This document shows positions 7,413 through 13,987 of a DNA stretch of 16,746 nt, one piece after another. A program made the position numbers and the translations under genes. The first letter of the stretch is position 1; each line of letters opens with the position of its first letter. Where the stretch lies: contig JASFUX010000039.1 in NCBI GenBank assembly GCA_050050115.1, positions 1-16,746 on the forward strand, read 5' to 3'. This DNA is from JASFUX01 sp050050115 (GTDB lineage Bacteria; Pseudomonadota; Alphaproteobacteria; Caulobacterales; Maricaulaceae). The notes beneath the pieces were generated by a model, which worked only from the letters and a program-made list of their open reading frames with translations, did not search any database and was not told the DNA's origin.

Positions 7413-8563
7413 TGGCTCGCCGTCTCGCGCAGCGAATTGCGGCAGCGGCGCCATTCGTTGCGGCGGCGCTCATGTTCGTTGAGCGTCGAGGTGAAGTGGT
7501 GCTTGCCGTCGCCTTCGCAGCTGGCGACGAAGTAGAGGATCGGCCGCTCGCCCTCGGGCGTTGGCTCAGGGTTGAGCGTCGCGGCGATCGCGTCCCGGCC
7601 TGGGTTGGAGATCGGCGTCGGCGGCAGGCCGTCACGCTCATAGGTGTTGTACGGGTTGTCCGGACGCCGCAACTCCGGGCCCAGCGGCTCGATGTTGAGC
7701 GGCCGGCTCTGATCCTCAAGCCATTCGCCGTAGATGATCGTCGAGTCCATCTGCAGGCGCATCGGACGGGCGAGGCGATTGCGCACCACTGCGGCGACCT
7801 TGCCGCGCTCGTCGGCCCGCCCGGTCTCCTTCTCGACGATCGACGCGGCGATGATCGCCTCTCCGATGGTGTCGTAGGGCAGGTCCTCGGCGCGATTCGG
7901 CCACAGCTCGGCGATCAGCTCCTGCTGATGGCGCGCCATGCGTTCGAGCAGCTCCTGGCGCTGCGTCCCGCGGGTGACAGAGTAGGTCTCGGGCAGCAGC
8001 GCGCCCTCGGGCGGCACTTCGGCCACTTCGCCGGTCAGCAGATCGGACGCGTTGATGATTTGAACGATCTGGTAGCTGGTCAAGCCCTCCGCGAAGGTGA
8101 TCGAGTAGTCAATCACGCGGCCCTCCGAGAGCTGATTGTAGACTTCCCGCATGCTGGCGCCGGCGGGAATGAGATATTCGCCGGCCTTCAAAGAGCGCTC
8201 GCCTTGCTCAAGCGTGACGCCCGCGCGAAAGACGAGGCGATTGGTGATGACGCCCTCGGACTCGAGCTGCGCGGCGATTGCGTTCAAGCCCGACCCCGGC
8301 GCGAGCTGGATGGTGGCGTCCTCAGCATGAGGCCCGGCGCTTTCGAACTGCATGGCGAGCCAGTAGTAGCCCCCCGCCAGCGCCCCGAAGCCCGCAACCG
8401 CGAGAACGGTCATCGTCACCAGCATGACGCCAAGGACGCCCAGGCCCTTTTTCTTTCCGGCTTTCTTCTTGTCGTTTTTTTTCGCGCGCTTGTCGGGCTT
8501 TCCGCCGCCGCCGCCGCGTGGTGTTTCGCTGCCCGGCGTTCCGCCGTTGCTCGCCGCGCTCAC
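7409..8563 (-). CDS. mltG: Endolytic murein transglycosylase MltG (YceG)
   Basis: MltG is an inner-membrane lytic transglycosylase that cuts nascent peptidoglycan strands and is thought to set glycan length as they are polymerised. The 384-residue protein has a cytoplasmic, Gly/Lys-rich N-terminal segment (1-40), including five consecutive glycines and many lysines, and one membrane helix (about 41-68). A LysM-like region follows (about 83-150), then the YceG catalytic core with AIIAASIVEKETGRADERGK; Glu244 in that motif matches the catalytic glutamate of the family. MRLQMDSTIIYG and the conserved RPDNPYNTY also appear. It starts with GTG, overlapping the fabF stop (GTGA, 8560-8563), and its own stop overlaps the yicC start. 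The N-terminal segment is encoded by an A8 tract and a (CGG)5 run, both unusual in this sequence. Confidence 0.95.
   Translation of the reverse strand: MSAASNGGTPGSETPRGGGGGKPDKRAKKNDKKKAGKKKGLGVLGVMLVTMTVLAVAGFGALAGGYYWLAMQFESAGPHAEDATIQLAPGSGLNAIAAQLESEGVITNRLVFRAGVTLEQGERSLKAGEYLIPAGASMREVYNQLSEGRVIDYSITFAEGLTSYQIVQIINASDLLTGEVAEVPPEGALLPETYSVTRGTQRQELLERMARHQQELIAELWPNRAEDLPYDTIGEAIIAASIVEKETGRADERGKVAAVVRNRLARPMRLQMDSTIIYGEWLEDQSRPLNIEPLGPELRRPDNPYNTYERDGLPPTPISNPGRDAIAATLNPEPTPEGERPILYFVASCEGDGKHHFTSTLNEHERRRNEWRRCRNSLRETASQ
8475..8482 (-). repeat. A8 homopolymer in the mltG coding strand
   Basis: The mltG coding strand carries eight consecutive adenines (plus-strand T8) across codons 28-30 (AAA AAA AAC). 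Long A tracts are uncommon in such GC-rich sequence and are prone to slippage. It sits in the poorly conserved, lysine-rich cytoplasmic segment, where a frame change would remove the entire catalytic domain. Confidence 0.9.
8502..8516 (-). repeat. (CGG)5 trinucleotide run in mltG
   Basis: Five CCG units on the plus strand form a short microsatellite that codes for part of the penta-glycine stretch at residues 17-21 of MltG. Unit changes here would stay in frame and only lengthen or shorten the glycine linker. Confidence 0.85.
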
Positions 8564-9846
8564 GAGACTTCGGCGAACACCACCGAAGCGTTGGTGCCGC
8601 CGAACCCAAAGGAATTCGACAGCGCCGCGCGCACCGGCCGGCTCACCGCCTCTTTCGGCGCGAGGTTGATCGAGGTGTTCACGGACGGATTGTCGAGATT
8701 GAGCGTCGGCGGACAGATGTCGTCGCGGATCGCCAGGATCGAGAACACCGCCTCGACCGCGCCGGCCGCACCCAAGAGGTGTCCGATGGCTGACTTCGTC
8801 GACGACATGACCAAATCGTTCGCCGCGTCTCCAAACAGGCGCTCGACCGCTTTCAACTCGATCTCATCGCCCAGCGGCGTCGAGGTGCCGTGGGCGTTGA
8901 CGTAGTCGATATCAGAAGGGGAAATCGCCGCGTCCGCAAGCGCGGCCTGCATCGCGCGGAAGCCGCCGTCGCCGTCTTCGGCCGGGGCGGTGATGTGATA
9001 GGCGTCGCCCGAAAGCCCGTAGCCCATGACTTCGGCGTAGATGGTCGCGCCGCGCGCCTTGGCGTGCTCGTACTCCTCAAGCACCACCGCGCCCGCACCC
9101 TCGCCCATAACGAAGCCGTCGCGGCCCTCGTCGTAAGGGCGCGAGGCGGCCGCCGGATTGTCGTTGAAGCCGGTCGACAGCGCCCGGCAAGCAACGAAGC
9201 CGCCGATGCCGAGCCGGCAGATCGCCGCTTCGGCGCCGCCGGCGACCATCACGTCCGCATCGCCACGCGCAACCAAGCGGCTGGCGTCGCCGATCGCATG
9301 CGCGCCGGTCGAGCAGGCGGTGACGACGGCGTGGTTGGGGCCTTTGAGCCCGTGCCTGATCGACACCTGTCCCGACGCGAGGTTGATCAGCATCGCCGGG
9401 ATGACGAACGGCGAGAGCCGCCGCGGGCCCTGCTTGTCGAGCGTGATCGAGGCGTCGTAGATCGTCTGTAGACCGCCGATCCCCGAACCGATCAGCACGC
9501 CGGCGCGCTTGCGCGCATCTTCGTCGGCCGGGGTCCAGCCGGAGCTTGCGATCGCGTCGTCCGCCGCGGCGATGGCGTAGACGATGAATTCGTCGACCCG
9601 CCGCAGCTCTTTCTTGTCGAGCACGTCGAGCGCGTCGAACGCGCCCTCGACGTCGGGGCCGCCGCCCGAGCGGCCATCCTTCAAGGGCACCTGACAGGCG
9701 ACCTGACAGGCGAGATCGTCGATCTCGAAGCCCTCGATGCGGCCGGCGCCGGACTCCCCGGCGAGCAGCTTGCGCCATGTCACGTCGACGCCGCGGCCAA
9801 GCGGCGTGACGAGCCCGAGACCGGTGACGACGACCCGACGCGTCAT
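8560..9846 (-). CDS. fabF: 3-oxoacyl-[acyl-carrier-protein] synthase II (FabF)
   Basis: FabF performs decarboxylating condensation of malonyl-ACP with acyl-ACP, the elongation step of type II fatty-acid synthesis. The 428-residue protein starts MTRRVVVTGLGLVTPLG and has the complete Cys-His-His triad: Cys178 in VVTACSTGAHAIG, His319 in VNAHGTSTPLGD and His355 in STKSAIGHLLGAAGAVE, with the accompanying Lys351. It ends NSFGFGGTNASVVF, as expected. Length fits FabF, and the position next to acpP and fabG favours it over FabB. It lies six bases after acpP and its TGA overlaps the GTG of mltG. Residues ACQVACQV are encoded by a perfect 12-base tandem repeat (9689-9712). Confidence 0.97.
   Translation of the reverse strand: MTRRVVVTGLGLVTPLGRGVDVTWRKLLAGESGAGRIEGFEIDDLACQVACQVPLKDGRSGGGPDVEGAFDALDVLDKKELRRVDEFIVYAIAAADDAIASSGWTPADEDARKRAGVLIGSGIGGLQTIYDASITLDKQGPRRLSPFVIPAMLINLASGQVSIRHGLKGPNHAVVTACSTGAHAIGDASRLVARGDADVMVAGGAEAAICRLGIGGFVACRALSTGFNDNPAAASRPYDEGRDGFVMGEGAGAVVLEEYEHAKARGATIYAEVMGYGLSGDAYHITAPAEDGDGGFRAMQAALADAAISPSDIDYVNAHGTSTPLGDEIELKAVERLFGDAANDLVMSSTKSAIGHLLGAAGAVEAVFSILAIRDDICPPTLNLDNPSVNTSINLAPKEAVSRPVRAALSNSFGFGGTNASVVFAEVS
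9689..9712 (-). repeat. Perfect 12-base tandem repeat within fabF
   Basis: The unit ACCTGACAGGCG occurs twice head to tail on the plus strand and encodes ACQV-ACQV in FabF (residues about 47-54). As I recall, many alphaproteobacterial FabF proteins have a similarly spaced D-L-x-C-K-I-A-C segment. The repeat may therefore be codon convergence or local conversion rather than an insertion. Confidence 0.8.
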
Positions 9847-9852
9847 GCGATC

Positions 9853-10098
9853 TTAGGAAGCTTTTTCGGAGATGAACTTCACCGCGTCGCCGACCGTTTG
9901 GATGTGCTCGGCGGCGTCGTCAGGGATCTCGATGTCGAATTCTTCTTCGAACGCCATGACCAGCTCGACGTTGTCGAGCGAGTCCGCGCCCAGATCGTCG
10001 ATGAAGCTGGCTTTTTCGGTGACCTTGTCTTCTTCGACAGAGAGGTTGTCGATGACGATTTTCTTCACACGATTCAGGATGTCTGCAGCGTCGGCCAT
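9853..10098 (-). CDS. acpP: Acyl carrier protein AcpP
   Basis: AcpP carries growing acyl chains on a phosphopantetheine arm through every step of fatty-acid synthesis and hands them to phospholipid and lipid A synthesis. The 81-residue acidic protein has the canonical prosthetic-group site GADSLDNVELVMAFEEEF, with the modified serine at residue 40, and the family ending of a short helix (VGDAVKFISEKAS). Length is typical. GTGAGG lies a few bases before the ATG. It sits between fabG (177 bases upstream) and fabF (six bases downstream). A promoter-like sequence in the upstream gap suggests it can be transcribed separately from fabDG, which would suit its normally very high abundance. Confidence 0.98.
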   Translation of the reverse strand: MADAADILNRVKKIVIDNLSVEEDKVTEKASFIDDLGADSLDNVELVMAFEEEFDIEIPDDAAEHIQTVGDAVKFISEKAS

Positions 10099-10138
10099 CT
10101 AAACCTCACAGGCTGAAAGTGCGGCGAAACGAACGCCG

Positions 10139-10167
10139 GATATAGCGGGCGCGCGTGCGGTTGAAAA
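10139..10167 (-). promoter_or_regulatory. Candidate acpP promoter
   Basis: Read on the minus strand, TTTTCA (10167-10162) and TATATC (10144-10139) are separated by exactly 17 bases. Each matches 4 of 6 consensus positions, and the -10 element ends 40 bases before the acpP start. This would give a leader of roughly 30 bases. It is the most AT-rich spot in the fabG-acpP gap. Confidence 0.4.
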
Positions 10168-10236
10168 CACCGTCGTTCCCCGCCCCCTTCTTAGGATTTG
10201 CGGGCAGGTAGCACACTTTATCTGGGATGACCAGCA

Positions 10237-10266
10237 GCCCAAACGGCAGTTTTGGGCCGGCCGTTT
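10237..10266 (-). other. Two overlapping, mutually exclusive hairpins downstream of fabG
   Basis: GCCCAAA (10237-10243) can pair with TTTGGGC (10251-10257). AAACGGC (10241-10247) can instead pair with GCCGTTT (10260-10266). The two 7-bp stems share bases, so only one can form at a time. They lie about 10 bases past the fabG stop. Neither is followed by a T tract on the minus strand, so neither is a standard intrinsic terminator; an mRNA-stability or processing role between fabG and acpP is possible. Confidence 0.35.
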
Positions 10267-10275
10267 CCCGCCCTT

Positions 10276-11013
10276 CTAGACCATCGCCATGCCGCCGTTG
10301 ACGTGCAGGGTCTGGCCGGTGACGTAGCCGGCCTCCGCGCTCGCCAGATAGACGGCGGCGGCGGCGACGTCATCGCCGGTCCCAAGCGCTCCGGCGGGGA
10401 TGCGCGCAAGGATCGTCTCGCGCTGCGCCTCGTTGAGCGCGTCGGTCATCGGCGAGGCGATCATTCCCGGCGCGATGCAGTTCGCGGTCACGCCGCGGGA
10501 CGCGACCTCCTGGGCGAGCGACTTGGTGAAACCGATCATGCCCGCCTTGGAAGCGGCGTAGTTGGCCTGACCCGGATTGCCGGTGACGCCGACCACCGAG
10601 GTCACGCCGATGATCCGTCCGTGGCGCTGCTTCATCATGCCCCGCAGCGCGGCCCGCGCGAGACGGAAATACGACTCAAGGTTGACCTTCAGGACCGCGT
10701 CCCAGTCCTCGTCCTTCATCCGCATCAAGAGGCCGTCGCGCGTGATCCCGGCGTTGGCCACCAGTATGTCGAGACCTCCGAGCGCCTCGCTCGCCTGACC
10801 GACCAGCGCATCGACCGCGGCCGCGTCGTTGAGGTCGCAGGGCGTGACCGCAACGCGTTCGCCCAGCTCGCCGGCGAGCGCCTCAAGACGCTCGGCCCGG
10901 GTGCCCGACAGCGCCACGTGCGCGCCCGCGCCATGGAGCGCTTTGGCGATCGCCCCGCCAAGACCGCCGGTCGCCCCGGTGACCAGGGCTTTCTTTCCGT
11001 CCAATGAGAACAC
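10276..11013 (-). CDS. fabG: 3-oxoacyl-[acyl-carrier-protein] reductase FabG
   Basis: FabG reduces 3-oxoacyl-ACP to 3-hydroxyacyl-ACP with NADPH, the first reduction in each fatty-acid elongation cycle. The 245-residue short-chain dehydrogenase has the Rossmann nucleotide motif TGATGGLGGAIA (12-23), NAG (87-89), Asn111 and catalytic Ser139, Tyr152 and Lys156 (in SVVGVTGNPGQANYAASKAG). It ends with GQTLHVNGGMAMV, which is typical. It starts with GTG, directly after the TAA of fabD with no intervening base. AAGGAG in the end of fabD, eight bases upstream, provides the ribosome-binding site. Confidence 0.96.
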   Translation of the reverse strand: MFSLDGKKALVTGATGGLGGAIAKALHGAGAHVALSGTRAERLEALAGELGERVAVTPCDLNDAAAVDALVGQASEALGGLDILVANAGITRDGLLMRMKDEDWDAVLKVNLESYFRLARAALRGMMKQRHGRIIGVTSVVGVTGNPGQANYAASKAGMIGFTKSLAQEVASRGVTANCIAPGMIASPMTDALNEAQRETILARIPAGALGTGDDVAAAAVYLASAEAGYVTGQTLHVNGGMAMV

Positions 11014-11964
11014 TTACGAAGCTCCTTCCAGCGCGCCGGCGAACGCGGCCAAATCCTCGGGACCGTTCAGCGCGATTTCTTCGACGTCCGGCGCGGCGCG
11101 CTTCAACATCCCTGTCAAAACCTTGCCCGCGCCAGCCTCGGCCATCCGCGTGACGCCCGCGTCCGCCATGAAGGCGATGCTCTCGCGCCAGCGCACGCGG
11201 CCGGTGACCTGAGCGACGAGCTGATTGCGGATGGTCTCGGGATCGTCGGTCGGCTCGGCCGACACATTGGCGACGACGGGAACTTTCGGCGCATTGATCG
11301 CCGCCGTCTCGAGCGCCTCGCTCATCACCTCGGCGGCGGGCTGCATCAAAGCGCAGTGAAACGGCGCGGACACCGGCAACAGCATCGCTTTGCGCACGCC
11401 AAGCTCGCGCACCGCGGCGATCGCGGCCTCGACCGCTTCCTTCGCGCCGGAGATGACGATCTGGCCGGGCGCATTGTCGTTGGCGATGTCGCAGACGCCC
11501 TTCGAGCGCGCCACCGCGCAGGCGTCGAGCACCTGGTTCATCTCGGCGCCCAGAAGCGCCGCCATGGCCCCCTCGCCCACCGGAACCGCCGCCTGCATCG
11601 CCCGGCCGCGCACCCGCAACAGCCGCGCCGCGTCGGCGATCGTCAGCGCGCCCGCGGCCGCGAGCGCCGAATATTCCCCAAGGCTGTGACCGGCGACGTA
11701 GGAGGCCGCGGTCACTTCAACGCCGTGATCGGCCTTGAGGCTGGCCATCACCGCAAGGCTCGCCGCCATCAGCGCCGGTTGAGCGTTCTCGGTCAGCGTC
11801 AGCTCGTCGCCGGGCCCCTCAAACATCAGATTCGAGAGCTTTTGGCCGAGCGCGTCATCAATCTCGTCGAGCACAGCGCGCGCGGCGGAAGAGGCGTCGG
11901 CGATCGCCTTGGCCATCCCGGGCGACTGGCTGCCTTGTCCGGGAAAAAGGAATGCGAGGGTCAT
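11014..11964 (-). CDS. fabD: Malonyl-CoA:ACP transacylase FabD
   Basis: FabD transfers malonyl groups from CoA to ACP, supplying the extender unit for fatty-acid synthesis. The 316-residue protein begins MTLAFLFPGQGSQ (Gln11 of the oxyanion region) and contains the nucleophile motif AGHSLGEYSAL (Ser94) and the catalytic histidine in SAPFHCALM (His203). It also shows IVISG and the C-terminal VTRMAEAGAGKVLTGMLKR. Length is standard. It is the first recognisable fatty-acid gene of the minus-strand cluster. I saw no convincing promoter in the 135 bases between it and the small ORF upstream, so where its transcript begins is open. Confidence 0.97.
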   Translation of the reverse strand: MTLAFLFPGQGSQSPGMAKAIADASSAARAVLDEIDDALGQKLSNLMFEGPGDELTLTENAQPALMAASLAVMASLKADHGVEVTAASYVAGHSLGEYSALAAAGALTIADAARLLRVRGRAMQAAVPVGEGAMAALLGAEMNQVLDACAVARSKGVCDIANDNAPGQIVISGAKEAVEAAIAAVRELGVRKAMLLPVSAPFHCALMQPAAEVMSEALETAAINAPKVPVVANVSAEPTDDPETIRNQLVAQVTGRVRWRESIAFMADAGVTRMAEAGAGKVLTGMLKRAAPDVEEIALNGPEDLAAFAGALEGAS

Positions 11965-12099
11965 GGGGTTTCCACCGTTGGTCTCGTCACGGCTTTGTCG
12001 TCGGGCGTTGGTGTGCCGCGCCGGGGCGCGAAGGGCAAGGCGGAAGAGGTACCCCCAGGGCGCTCAATCCGACGCTAGTAGAGGTGACGATTTCAGTTG

Positions 12100-12363
12100 C
12101 TAGTCAGTTCCACTCGACTGATTGGGTGGTGCAGCGCTGTCAGACGAAGGGCCTAGTTTCAGTATTTTCTTGAGCCGACGCCATTTCAAAATCAGATCGC
12201 CGATGTCATCCAGAATCCCGCCGGAAGCCCTTAAGACCCCACGGCACCCCGAAATGAATGCCGTTGCTGCACCCGGCAGCCCCGCTACGAAGACGGCGAG
12301 CCCACATAGTGCTGGCGGTACGTAGTCGAAAAAATCGTGCCAATTCGGCATGTTGGGCCTCAT
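12100..12363 (-). CDS. Unrecognised small membrane-protein ORF between fabD and rpsF
   Basis: I do not recognise this 87-residue product. From ATG 12363 it begins MRPNMPNWHDFFDYVPP and has one hydrophobic segment (about residues 15-38, with ALCGLAVFVAGLPGAATAFISG split by a proline). A basic amphipathic stretch follows (57-70, with LKWRRLKKILKLG), then a polar tail. It looks like a single-pass or membrane-associated protein. GCGGA lies six bases before ATG 12363 and GAGG six bases before the alternative ATG 12351; TTG 12384 is a third option. Its codons include CTA, TTA, AGG and ATA, which its neighbours largely avoid, and local GC is visibly lower, suggesting acquired or lineage-specific DNA. 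It could also be a chance ORF in a non-coding gap. Confidence 0.45.
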   Translation of the reverse strand: MRPNMPNWHDFFDYVPPALCGLAVFVAGLPGAATAFISGCRGVLRASGGILDDIGDLILKWRRLKKILKLGPSSDSAAPPNQSSGTD

Positions 12364-12463
12364 CGTCGTTCCGCCCAAACGCAATCACGTTCAGACGCGA
12401 CGGATGACGCACCCAAACGTTCACCAGCCCAACGCACGCAAAGTCGATCGGTTCCCCAACCCC

Positions 12464-12492
12464 TTGCTTTTCCACATCCCCCCGCCTAAACA
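12464..12492 (+). promoter_or_regulatory. Weak promoter candidate for rpsF-rpsR-rplI
   Basis: TTGCTT (12464-12469) and TAAACA (12487-12492) are spaced by 17 bases. Each matches only 3 of 6 consensus positions, so the call rests largely on spacing and position. Transcription from here would include the folded leader at 12535-12584. Confidence 0.25.
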
Positions 12493-12534
12493 CGCCGCTT
12501 CCAGTCCCGCGGTCCGGGCGCTTGTTCGCTTTCG

Positions 12535-12584
12535 GATCCATCGCGCGCCGTCTTCGGCCCTTCGAGGGGCGCGCGCCGCGGGTC
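12535..12584 (+). promoter_or_regulatory. Candidate S6:S18 autoregulatory RNA leader in front of rpsF
   Basis: Folding by eye gives a basal stem GATCC (12535-12539) with GGGTC (12580-12584, one G-U pair) and an upper hairpin GCGCGCC (12543-12549) with GGCGCGC (12568-12574). Between them is an asymmetric internal loop whose 3' side reads GCCGC (12575-12579). A CCG in a bulge between a stem and a hairpin is the published hallmark of the rpsF leader motif bound by the S6:S18 complex, which mimics their 16S rRNA site. The element ends just before the ribosome-binding site, as expected for translational feedback. Confidence 0.5.
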
Positions 12585-12603
12585 GCTTCAGAAGGGAAGA
12601 GCA

Positions 12604-13038
12604 ATGCCTCTTTACGAGCATACCTTCATCGCGCGCCAGGACATCTCGCCCCAGCAGGTCGACGCGCTGGTCGAAGACGTCAAAACCCTGCTCAAGGAGC
12701 ACGGCGGCGACGTCAAGAAATACGAATACTGGGGCCTTAAAAACCTCGCCTACCGGATCAACAAGAACCGCAAGGGCCATTACGCCCACCTCGGCGTCGA
12801 GGCGCCCGCGCCGGCGATGCACGAGGTCGAGCGGCGACTGAAGCTGCACGAGGACGTGCTCCGGCACTTGACGATCCGGGTCGACGACATCCCCGAAGGT
12901 CCCTCGCCCATCCTCGCCAAGCGCGAAGAGCGCAAACGCCGCGATCGTGATCGCGACGGCGACGGTGGAGGACGGGACGGCGGCGGCCGTGACGGCGGTC
13001 GGGGCGGTCGCGACCGCGACAAAGAAAACGACGAGTAA
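12604..13038 (+). CDS. rpsF: 30S ribosomal protein S6 with a charged Gly/Arg/Asp-rich tail
   Basis: S6 binds the central domain of 16S rRNA as a heterodimer with S18. The 144-residue protein starts MPLYEHTFIARQDISPQQVD and carries the family core (GGDVKKYEYWGLKNLAYRI, KGHYAHLGVEAPAP, LRHLTIRVDD) through about residue 96. Beyond residue 105 comes a tail of about 40 residues built from Arg, Asp and Gly (KREERKRRDRDRDGDGGGRD and so on). Such low-complexity S6 extensions are common in alphaproteobacteria. AGGGAAG lies a few bases before the ATG. It is the first gene of rpsF-rpsR-rplI, and rpsR follows after 17 bases. Confidence 0.97.
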   Translation: MPLYEHTFIARQDISPQQVDALVEDVKTLLKEHGGDVKKYEYWGLKNLAYRINKNRKGHYAHLGVEAPAPAMHEVERRLKLHEDVLRHLTIRVDDIPEGPSPILAKREERKRRDRDRDGDGGGRDGGGRDGGRGGRDRDKENDE

Positions 13039-13055
13039 AGGCGAGGACGACGAAG

Positions 13056-13316
13056 ATGGCTGAACCCCGCGTCAACATCACCAACCTGCCCACGCGCCGT
13101 CCGTTCGGCCGGCGCCGCAAGGTGTGCCCGTTCTCCGGCGAGAACGCGCCGAAGATCGACTACAAGGATCCCAAGCTGCTGCTCCGCTACATGTCCGAGC
13201 GCGGCAAGATCGTGCCCTCGCGGATCACCGCGGTGTCGACTCGCAAGCAGCGCGAGCTGGCCCGAGCGATCAAACGGGCGCGCTTCCTCGCCCTCATCCC
13301 CTACGCGACCAGCTAG
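13056..13316 (+). CDS. rpsR: 30S ribosomal protein S18
   Basis: S18 pairs with S6 on the platform of the small subunit. The 86-residue basic protein contains the family core: RRRKVCPFSGENAPKIDYKD, then LLRYMSERGKIVPSRITAVS, then RKQRELARAIKRARFLALIPY. A single cysteine lies in KVCPF. Length is normal for alphaproteobacteria. It sits 17 bases after rpsF and 30 bases before rplI, so the three are almost certainly one transcript. Confidence 0.98.
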   Translation: MAEPRVNITNLPTRRPFGRRRKVCPFSGENAPKIDYKDPKLLLRYMSERGKIVPSRITAVSTRKQRELARAIKRARFLALIPYATS

Positions 13317-13346
13317 CGCGCCGAGAGAGATTCCGGGAGAAGACCC

Positions 13347-13946
13347 ATGCAAGTCATTCTGCTCGAACGCGTCGGCAAGCTCGGAGCGATGGGCGAAGTG
13401 GTCAAGGTCAAGAACGGCTTTGCCCGCAATTTCCTCTTGCCCCAAGGCAAGGCGCTGCGCGCGACCGACGAGAACAAGGCCCGCTTCGAGCGCGAGCGCG
13501 ACGCGCTCGAGAAGCTCAACGCCGATCGCCGCGACGCGGCCCAAGGCAAGGCCGACAAACTCGAAGGCGCGAGCTTCGTGCTCATCCGCCAAGCCGGGGA
13601 AAGCGGCCAGCTCTACGGCTCGGTCAGCGCCCGCGACATCGCCGAAGCGGCGAACGAGGCCGGCCACGACGTGGCGCGCGGCCAGATCGAACTGCCCCAG
13701 GCGATCAAGACGATCGGCGTTTATACGGTGAACATCCACCTCCACGGCGAGGTGGTCGTCGACGTCCAGATCAACATTGCGCGAACGACGGAAGAAGCCG
13801 AGCGTCAAGCCCGCGGCGAGGACGTTGTCCAGGCAACCGCCGACGAGGACCGCGCGATCGCCGAAGCCCAGGCGGTCGAGCTGTTCGAGGAAGGCGCGGC
13901 GCGGCGCGAAGAAGAGGCCGCCGCCGGAGCGTCCGAGGACGAATAG
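13347..13946 (+). CDS. rplI: 50S ribosomal protein L9 with an extended acidic C terminus
   Basis: L9 binds 23S rRNA near the L1 stalk and helps keep the reading frame. The 199-residue protein begins MQVILLERVGKLGAMGEVVK and contains the N-terminal rRNA-binding signature VKNGFARNFLLPQGKAL. A connecting helix rich in Glu, Arg and Lys follows, then the C-terminal domain (SGQLYGSVSARDIAEA, then IKTIGVYTVNIHLHGEVVVDVQI). The usual length is about 150; the remaining roughly 50 residues form a Glu/Ala-rich acidic tail ending GASEDE. GGGAGAAG lies before the ATG. It is the last gene of the operon and is followed by a strong terminator. Confidence 0.97.
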   Translation: MQVILLERVGKLGAMGEVVKVKNGFARNFLLPQGKALRATDENKARFERERDALEKLNADRRDAAQGKADKLEGASFVLIRQAGESGQLYGSVSARDIAEAANEAGHDVARGQIELPQAIKTIGVYTVNIHLHGEVVVDVQINIARTTEEAERQARGEDVVQATADEDRAIAEAQAVELFEEGAARREEEAAAGASEDE

Positions 13947-13954
13947 CCGTTTCA

Positions 13955-13975
13955 CGGGCGTTTCATGAGCGCCCG
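13955..13975 (+). other. Hairpin directly after rplI
   Basis: CGGGCG (13955-13960) can pair with CGCCCG (13970-13975) around a nine-base loop, nine bases after the rplI stop. No T tract follows, so it is not a terminator by itself. It may protect the 3' end of the message upstream of the true terminator. Confidence 0.4.
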
Positions 13976-13987
13976 GCTAAACCATTG

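Larger units (their letters stand above)
12364..12603. other. Non-coding region upstream of rpsF
   Basis: These 240 bases separate the small minus-strand ORF from rpsF. I see a weak promoter candidate at 12464-12492, a foldable leader at 12535-12584 and the rpsF ribosome-binding site at about 12592-12600. ORFs crossing it in other frames have no protein-like features. Nothing else is supported. Confidence 0.5.

Noticed and set aside
7472..8905. Plus-strand open frame of 477 codons across mltG and the end of fabF
   Set aside because: It spans two well-supported genes on the other strand and shows no recognisable motif; an antisense shadow.
9689..9712. Possible 4-residue insertion in FabF through a 12-base duplication
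   Set aside because: The repeat is real, but related FabF proteins, as I recall them, have a segment of the same length with similarly spaced cysteines here, so an insertion is not supported.
12017..12030. CGCGC/GCGCG palindrome upstream of fabD as an operator
   Set aside because: A 5-bp GC palindrome is expected often by chance in sequence this GC-rich, and I found no second copy or known consensus.
12102..12123. Inverted repeat at the end of the small ORF (AGTCAGT/ACTGATT) as a terminator or tRNA-like element
   Set aside because: Seven pairs with one wobble and no T tract on the minus strand; no tRNA arms could be drawn around it.
12206..12604. Minus-strand open frame of 132 codons between rpsF and the small ORF
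   Set aside because: It covers the rpsF leader and ribosome-binding site and overlaps the small membrane ORF in another frame. No membrane segment or motif is visible. I could not exclude it entirely, but the alternative frame is more protein-like.
12780..13955. Minus-strand open frame of 391 codons opposite rpsF, rpsR and rplI
   Set aside because: All three ribosomal proteins on the plus strand are complete and conserved; the antisense frame looks like low-complexity shadow sequence.
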